This document shows positions 57,997-60,719 of a stretch of DNA of 60,719 nt, one piece after another. The number at the start of each line of letters is the position of its first letter. The stretch's first letter is position 1. The DNA is taken from the NCBI GenBank assembly GCA_002238605.1, contig MPMR01000026.1, positions 1 to 60,719 of the forward strand. Reading direction: 5' to 3'. The notes under the pieces were generated by a model that ran no database searches, had not been told where the DNA came from, and saw only the letters and a program-made list of their open reading frames with translations. The stretch comes from BD2-11 clade cluster bacterium bin43 (GTDB lineage: Bacteria; Gemmatimonadota; Gemmatimonadetes; Longimicrobiales; Gaopeijiaceae). The translations under genes were made by a program, and so were the position numbers.

Positions 57997-60338
57997 ATTC
58001 GCGCAGGCCCGGGATCTGCTCCCGGGCCGCAGCCCCGTATTGGATCACCGGTCGCGTGGCGCCTGTTGTCCTGCCGCCCGCCGCACCGGGCGTGCGCTCG
58101 GTGGCCGGCATTCCGGCCGCGATCGCGCTGGCGACTGCAGCGGCGATGGCCTTCCTGACCCCGGCCCCCACCGCCGCCCAGGCACCCGTGCCGGAGATGC
58201 GCGCGACCGCCACCCCCGTGCCCCGCCCTCCCACCATCGACGGGGTGCTCGACGAGCCCTTCTGGGCCACGATCGAGCCGGTCACCGACTTCCGCCAGCG
58301 CGACCCGGTCGACGGAGCCCCCGCCAGCGAGCCCACCGAGGTGCGCATCGGCTACGACGCCAACGCCCTCTACTTCGGCTTCGTCTTCCACGACTCCGAG
58401 CCGGCGCTCATCCGCCGCAGCATCCTCCACCGGGGCGGGCGCATCGACAAGGACGACCGCGTCATCGTCGCCCTGGACACGTATCACGACCGCCGCAACG
58501 CCTACATCTTCGAGATCGGCGCGCTGGGGACGCAGGACGACGCCCTCATCTCCGACGAGAGCATGACCCTGGACGACTGGAACTGGGACGGGGTGTTCAC
58601 CAGCGAGACGCGCGTGACCGAGGACGGCTGGGTGCTCGAGCTCGAGATCCCCTTCACCACCATCCGCTTCCCGGACACGGACGAGCCCACCATGGGCATC
58701 GCCTTCATGCGCTCGATCCGGCGCAAGAACGAGACCGTCGTCTGGCCGCACATCGGGCAGGAGTATCGCTCGGGCATCTCGCAGGTGTCGCGCTACGCGA
58801 CGCTGGGGGGGCTGCGCGGGCTCAGGCGCGGCCGCTATGCGGAGGTGAAGCCGTTCGCGATCGCGGGAGCGCAGCGGAGGGCGGGCGACGAGAGCTTCGA
58901 GGGGCAGACCGACCTGGGCGTCGACGTCAAGTACGCCCTGACCTCGAACCTCACCTTCGACCTCACCTGGAACACCGACTTCGCGCAGGTGGAGTCGGAC
59001 AACGTCCAGATCAACCTCACCCGCTTCGACCTCTTCTATCCCGAGAAGCGGGAGTTCTTCCTGGAGCGGGCCGGGCTCTTCCAGTTCGGGACGCCCCGCC
59101 AGACCGAGGTCTTCTTCAGCCGGCGGGTCGGGCTCCGGGGCGACATCGCGGGCGGCGGGCGGCTGACGGGCCAGGTCGGACCGCTCTCGATCGGGGCGCT
59201 GGGCCTGCGTACGCGCGGGTATTCGGACGATGTGGTCGCGCTGCCGGCCGCGTGGAACTCGGTGGTGCGCCTGCGGACGGATCTGCGGCCGCGCACGACG
59301 CTGGGCGGGATCGTCACCAGCCTGGACCACGAGAACGGCCGGGACCGCACGGCCGGGGTCGACTTCTCCAGCCGCTTCTGGAGCAGCAGCGCCTTCAACG
59401 TGTGGGCGGCGCGGGTCTGGAATCCGGCGTTCAGGGGGGCGCCCATGGACGTCGTGGGATCGCCCGACGATGACGCGGGATCCGCGGGTCCGCGCGAAGC
59501 GGGCGGCGCCAACGCCGCCTCCGCCGAACTGGTGCTCCAGAACGACCTGTACGTGGCGGGCGTTTCGCGCCTGGTCATCGACGACGGCTTCCAGCCAGCG
59601 CTCGGCTTCGTGCCCCGAACCAACCAGGACCGGTGGCAGGGCCGCGCCGGGGTGACGCCCCGCTTCGAGTCCAGCACGTGGGCACGCCAGCTGGCACTGG
59701 AGGTGAGCGGGCACCAAATCCGGGGCCGCGACGGCGCCAAACAGACGCATCAGCTGCGCGCGAGCGCCGGGCTCAACTTCCAGACCGGCGAATTCGCCAA
59801 CATCTCCTTCAGCGAGCGCTTCGAGAGGCTGGAGGTGCCGGCGCGCATCAGCGGACGGCTTCTGGCCGCGGGCGACTACCGTTTCCGCCGTTTGACGATG
59901 CACGCGCGCACCAACGACAGCCGCACCTTCTCCGGGGCGCTGGCGGGATCGATCGGCGACTTCTGGTCCGGGACGCGGACCGAAATCGGGGGCGGAGCGA
60001 CCTGGATCACCGGCCCGCACCTCACCATGGGCGGAAGATACTCGTGGAACGGAGTCTCGCTACCGGTGAAGGACGGGGATTTCTCGACCCACCTGGTGAG
60101 CGCAAGCATCCAGGGCGCGATCAGCCGCAAGCTCTTCGCCAACGCGCTGGTGCAGTGGGACAATCACTCCCGCGAGCTGCAGGCCAACATCCGCATCGAC
60201 TGGATCCACACCCCCGGCAGCGACCTCTTCGTGGTCATCGACACCGGTTACCTGACCGGCGACCTGTTCGACCCGCGCGAGCCGCGCTGGCAGCGGCGCA
60301 CCGGGGTGGTGAAGCTGACGTACCTGATGGCGTTCTGA
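57993..60338 (+). CDS. CBM9-like / DUF5916 outer-membrane protein (second copy)
   Basis: 781 residues. A signal sequence around residues 35-60 (AAIALATAAAMAFLTPAPTA) is preceded by an unusually long N-region. The CBM9-like domain (RPPTIDGVLDEPFWATIEPV) is followed by the DUF5916 barrel with AFMRSIRRKNETVVWPHIG, DFAQVESDNVQINLTRFDLF, PEKREFFLERAGLF and the final strand TGVVKLTYLMAF. It is the same family as the protein at 50473-52752. ATG 57993 overlaps the amidohydrolase stop. It may serve as the outer-membrane partner of the two lipoproteins in this operon (inference). Confidence 0.87.
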   Translation: MNSRRPGICSRAAAPYWITGRVAPVVLPPAAPGVRSVAGIPAAIALATAAAMAFLTPAPTAAQAPVPEMRATATPVPRPPTIDGVLDEPFWATIEPVTDFRQRDPVDGAPASEPTEVRIGYDANALYFGFVFHDSEPALIRRSILHRGGRIDKDDRVIVALDTYHDRRNAYIFEIGALGTQDDALISDESMTLDDWNWDGVFTSETRVTEDGWVLELEIPFTTIRFPDTDEPTMGIAFMRSIRRKNETVVWPHIGQEYRSGISQVSRYATLGGLRGLRRGRYAEVKPFAIAGAQRRAGDESFEGQTDLGVDVKYALTSNLTFDLTWNTDFAQVESDNVQINLTRFDLFYPEKREFFLERAGLFQFGTPRQTEVFFSRRVGLRGDIAGGGRLTGQVGPLSIGALGLRTRGYSDDVVALPAAWNSVVRLRTDLRPRTTLGGIVTSLDHENGRDRTAGVDFSSRFWSSSAFNVWAARVWNPAFRGAPMDVVGSPDDDAGSAGPREAGGANAASAELVLQNDLYVAGVSRLVIDDGFQPALGFVPRTNQDRWQGRAGVTPRFESSTWARQLALEVSGHQIRGRDGAKQTHQLRASAGLNFQTGEFANISFSERFERLEVPARISGRLLAAGDYRFRRLTMHARTNDSRTFSGALAGSIGDFWSGTRTEIGGGATWITGPHLTMGGRYSWNGVSLPVKDGDFSTHLVSASIQGAISRKLFANALVQWDNHSRELQANIRIDWIHTPGSDLFVVIDTGYLTGDLFDPREPRWQRRTGVVKLTYLMAF

Positions 60339-60588
60339 GAGGTCGGCGGTCTGCCATTTTGGCAGAGTCGCCGGCTGGGCCGGACCATTAGTCTGCCATT
60401 TTGGCAGACCATCTTGGTTTCGGGTTGTGAAGCCCTCGTTGAACTTACGCGATTGCGGGCCGAAATTCCCGCCGATTTACTCCCGCTGACTGCGTCAGCT
60501 GCTAGCGTCGGACTCCCTGGGCGGCACCGTCGCTGGGGCAGCCCGACTCCGGAGCTTCGCAGAGCGATCACAGGAGGCGAGAAGAGGC
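60339..60588 (+). promoter_or_regulatory. Regulatory region with two copies of a 15-bp palindrome
   Basis: CTGCCATTTTGGCAG occurs at 60351-60365 and 60393-60407. Centres are 42 bp apart, four helical turns. A second type of palindrome, GCTGACTGCGTCAGC, is at 60485-60499. The first motif is the exact reverse complement of the site upstream of lon (it is a palindrome apart from the central AAA/TTT). I see no confident -35/-10 pair. Confidence 0.55.
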
Positions 60589-60719
60589 ATGACGCTGGGG
60601 ATTCGACCTTTCAGTTACGGTCTCCACGATGTTGGGACGGCATGCTACGCGTGGATCCAGCCGGATGGCGGCTGGGGCTGGAGCAACGCGGGGCTCGTCG
60701 TAGACGGCGACCAGAGTCT
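60589..60719 (+). CDS. MBL-fold metallo-hydrolase, N-terminal fragment
   Basis: Only 43 codons are inside the window. The start MTLGIRPFSYGLHDVGTACY and the segment DGGWGWSNAGLVVDGDQS match the N-terminus of a family of MBL-fold hydrolases in which a DTLxD strand usually follows. AGGAGGCGAGAAGAGG precedes the ATG. The metal-binding HxHxDH motif lies outside the window. The gene is preceded by two operator-like palindromes. Confidence 0.65.
   Translation, partial: MTLGIRPFSYGLHDVGTACYAWIQPDGGWGWSNAGLVVDGDQS

Overview
The window is a high-GC (mostly 65-75% by eye) bacterial chromosome fragment. Gemmatimonadota is the best guess. The grounds are a complete alternative complex III operon, two CBM9-like/DUF5916 outer-membrane proteins, a GWxTD protein, a YpdA-type reductase, a short (286 aa) primary-type sigma factor, and many lipoprotein beta-propellers and PadR/permease-prefix-like genes. 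The assignment is inference from gene content only. I found no rRNA, tRNA, CRISPR array, insertion sequence or phage gene.

Layout. 1-9.4 kb: a broken 5' portion of a gamma-glutamyltransferase at the window edge (with a poly-C artefact), divergent from lon; a YgfZ/GcvT-like protein; a YpdA-like flavoprotein; a three-gene cassette of a small coiled-coil protein, a LuxE-like acyl-protein synthetase and a LuxC-like acyl reductase, with no luciferase genes; and an AbrB-like protein. 9.4-12 kb: a GWxTD secreted protein and its small partner. 12.2-19.9 kb: actABCDEF, the quinol:cytochrome c/HiPIP oxidoreductase alternative complex III, behind a good promoter. 20.1-24.2 kb (minus strand): hisN-like phosphatase, GGDEF protein, TrmJ-like methyltransferase, TatA, acyl-CoA dehydrogenase. 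24.4-29.5 kb: gcvH-gcvP, an MBL hydrolase and a lipoate ligase-like protein, a coherent lipoylation/glycine-cleavage group. 29.6-34.3 kb: an isolated STAS-ATPase-STAS-like protein of lower GC, an orphan TolQ/ExbB-type channel and a soluble lytic transglycosylase.

34.3-46.4 kb carries DNA replication, repair and transcription genes: polA with a degenerate proofreading domain, a minimal SSB without acidic tail, an outer-membrane barrel, a primary-type sigma factor, and the imuA-imuB-dnaE2 mutasome operon read from what looks like a leaderless promoter. 46.6-54.9 kb is accessory envelope biology. It has a lipoprotein and then a tightly overlapping four-gene unit (propeller lipoprotein, PadR regulator, membrane protein, TolQ-like protein) whose promoter contains an inverted repeat. 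After these come a DUF5916 barrel, a Gly/Tyr-rich secreted protein and a small barrel. 55.1-60.3 kb is a three-gene operon of an NHL-propeller lipoprotein, a lipid-anchored amidohydrolase of the D-aminoacylase type and a second DUF5916 barrel. The window ends in the start of an MBL-fold gene preceded by two copies of a 15-bp palindrome that also occurs upstream of lon.
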